Positions 63,011-64,000 of a DNA stretch of 64,000 nt are shown here, piece after piece. The number at the start of each line of letters is the position of its first letter. Position 1 is the stretch's first letter. A model generated the notes under the pieces. The model was not told the origin of the DNA, did no database searches, and saw only the letters and a program-made list of their open reading frames with translations. Location: contig CASBPS010000080.1 in assembly GCA_949126835.1 (NCBI GenBank), positions 79,501 to 143,500 of the forward strand, read 5' to 3'. Both the position numbers and the translations under genes were made by a program. The DNA is from Anisus vortex. Taxonomy: Eukaryota > Mollusca > Gastropoda > Planorbidae.

Positions 63011-64000
63011 ACACAGCAGATTTATGGTTTTGGCTTCTCTTTTGGCCGTAAAACAGCAGATTTGTTGTTTTGGCTCCTTTTCTGGCCGTAAAACAGCAGA
63101 TTTCTGGTTTTAGCCTTTTTTCTGGCCGTACAACGACTTGAAAAGAAGATTTGTGGTTTCAGCTTCTCTTTTGGCCGTAACACAGCAGATTTGTGGTTTT
63201 GGCTCTCTCCACAAACCGTACAACGACTTGAATAGCAGATTTCTAGTTTTGGCTTCTTTTCTGGCCGTACAAGGACTTTAAAAGCAGATTTGTTGTTTTG
63301 GCTTCTCCGCAAACCGTACAACGACTTGACTAGCAGATTTGTGGTAATGGTGCTTCTGTTCTGGCCGTACAACGACTTGAATAGCAGATTTGTGGTTTTG
63401 GCTTCTCTTTTCGCCGTAATACAGCAGATTTGTGGTTTTGGCTTCTCTACTAGCCGTACAAAAGCAGATTTGTGGTTTTGGCTTCTCCAGAAACCGTACA
63501 ACGACTTGAAAAGCAGATTTCTGGTTTTGGCTCCTTTTCTGGCCGTACAAAAGCAGATTTGTGGTTTTGGCTTTTCCACAATCCGTACAACGACTTGAAT
63601 AGCAGATTTCTTGTTTTGGCTCATTTTCTGGCCGTACAACGACGAAAAGAAGATTTGTGGTTTTAGCTTCTCTTTTGGCCGTAACACAGCAGATTTATGG
63701 TTTTGGCTTCTCTTTTGGCCGTAAAACAGCAGATTTGTGGTTTTGGCTCCTTTTCTGGCCGTAAAACAGCAGATTTCTGGTTTTGGCTTTTTTTCTGGCC
63801 GTACAACGACTTGAAAAGAAGATTTGTGGTTTCAGCTTCTCTTTTGGCCGTAACACAGCAGATTTGTGGTTTTGGCTTCTCAACAAACCGTACAACGACT
63901 TGACTAGCAGATTTGTGGTAATGGTGCTTCTGTTCTGGCCGTACAACGACTTGAATAGCAGATTTGTGGTTTTGGCTTCTCTTTTCGCCGTAATACAGCA
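63010..64000 (+). repeat. Right-edge segment, array continues past the window
   Basis: The first part (63,010 to about 63,600) matches 28.0-28.6 kb with offset 34,998, and so also resembles 0.15-0.75, 1.2-1.8, 29.1-29.7 and 31.2-31.8 kb. A private GTTTTAGCCTTTTTTC lies near 63,112. From about 63,600 it matches 57.5-57.9 kb (offset 6,126), including the two-T deletion ACGACGAAAAG. The window ends inside a TTTTCGCCGTAATACA monomer. Confidence 0.82.

Larger units (their letters stand above)
1..64000. repeat. Satellite DNA array with higher-order repeats, filling the whole window
   Basis: Every stretch I read is made of diverged copies of one 40-51 bp monomer: GCAGATTT, a T/G-rich core with GTTTTGGCT, then CCGTA. 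All copies point the same way; I saw no inverted copy. The strand shown is T-rich and A-poor: a typical 40-bp monomer has 16 T, 10 G, 8 C and 6 A. Both window ends cut through a monomer, so neither array border is seen. There is no telomere repeat, mobile element or unique sequence inside. The family is not one I can name. A eukaryotic heterochromatic satellite is the best reading; a collapsed or mis-scaffolded assembly of such an array is the main alternative for the exact copy numbers. Confidence 0.97.

Noticed and set aside
1..64000. CRISPR-like array of direct repeats
   Set aside because: There are no unique spacers: the whole monomer is repeated and the parts between conserved cores are themselves shared by hundreds of copies. 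No cas-like gene is present.
1..64000. G-quadruplex potential from repeated GTGGTTTTGG
   Set aside because: Runs are only two G long and mostly separated by irregular pyrimidine stretches; there is no GGG run series to support a stable structure.
1..64000. Telomeric or interstitial telomere repeat
   Set aside because: No tandem TTAGGG, TTTAGGG or similar short G-rich repeat occurs; the TTTTGG runs are part of the 40-49 bp monomer.
1..64000. Repetitive structural protein gene (silk- or collagen-like) with long internal repeats
   Set aside because: Such genes keep repeat lengths in multiples of three and one frame open. Here the monomers are 40 and 49 bp, and in-frame stops come from GAATAGCAG, GACTAGCAG and GGTAATGG in each module.

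Overview
The whole 64,000-base window is tandem-repeat DNA. I found no gene, RNA gene, transposon, CRISPR array or unique-sequence island. It opens and closes inside a repeat unit, so the array continues past both ends. I do not recognise this satellite from any named family. An uninterrupted, multi-level satellite of this size points to a eukaryotic chromosome (pericentromeric, subtelomeric or other heterochromatin). That placement is inference; nothing in the sequence fixes the species or the locus.

Unit structure. The building block is a monomer beginning GCAGATTT (sometimes GAAGATTT), followed by a T/G-rich core (TGGTTTTGGCTTCTC and variants) and a near-invariant CCGTA. It comes in a short form (about 40 bp, ending CCGTACAAAA, CCGTAACACA, CCGTAAAACA or CCGTAATACA) and a long form (about 49 bp, with a 9-bp CGACTTGAA cassette after CCGTACAA). 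A 51-bp long variant containing TGGTAATGGTGC marks most repeat modules. From the unit parsed fully (26 monomers in 1,180 bp) the window should hold about 1,400 monomers (estimate).

Higher-order structure. Monomers are ordered into a recurring 11-monomer module of 506 bp and a 15-monomer module of 674-675 bp, which is the 506-bp module plus four monomers (169 bp). Deleted and rearranged derivatives (482, 417, 368 and 180 bp) are also built from whole monomers. These modules form larger repeats: about 1,043 bp (110-2,190, and again at 27.98-30.06 kb), 2,007 bp (3.8-11.2 kb), 1,395 bp (21.2-24.0 kb), 965 bp (33.0-34.9 kb), 1,180 bp (35.3-40.7 kb), 2,169 bp (40.7-48.4 kb) and 654 bp (55.9-57.3 kb).

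Layout. 1-3.8 kb edge domain; 3.8-11.2 kb 2,007-bp array; 11.2-13.1 kb degenerate junction; 13.1-18.7 kb composite block M1; 18.7-24 kb mosaic of copied pieces plus the 1,395-bp tandem; 23.2-28.2 kb block M2 (copy of M1); 27.9-33 kb copy of the left edge and its continuation; 33-35.3 kb 965-bp tandem; 35.3-40.7 kb and 40.7-48.4 kb the two most regular arrays; 48.4-55.9 kb irregular mosaic; 55.9-57.3 kb 654-bp tandem; 57.3-59.1 kb mosaic; 59.1-63.0 kb block M3 (third copy of M1); 63.0-64.0 kb a segment resembling 28.0-28.6 kb.

Open reading frames occur in all frames but are by-products. The monomer core is stop-free in several frames, and both main monomer lengths equal 1 modulo 3, so reading frames rotate from one monomer to the next. 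No frame is kept open across modules. The biology here is repeat turnover by unequal exchange, segmental duplication and local homogenisation, not protein coding.
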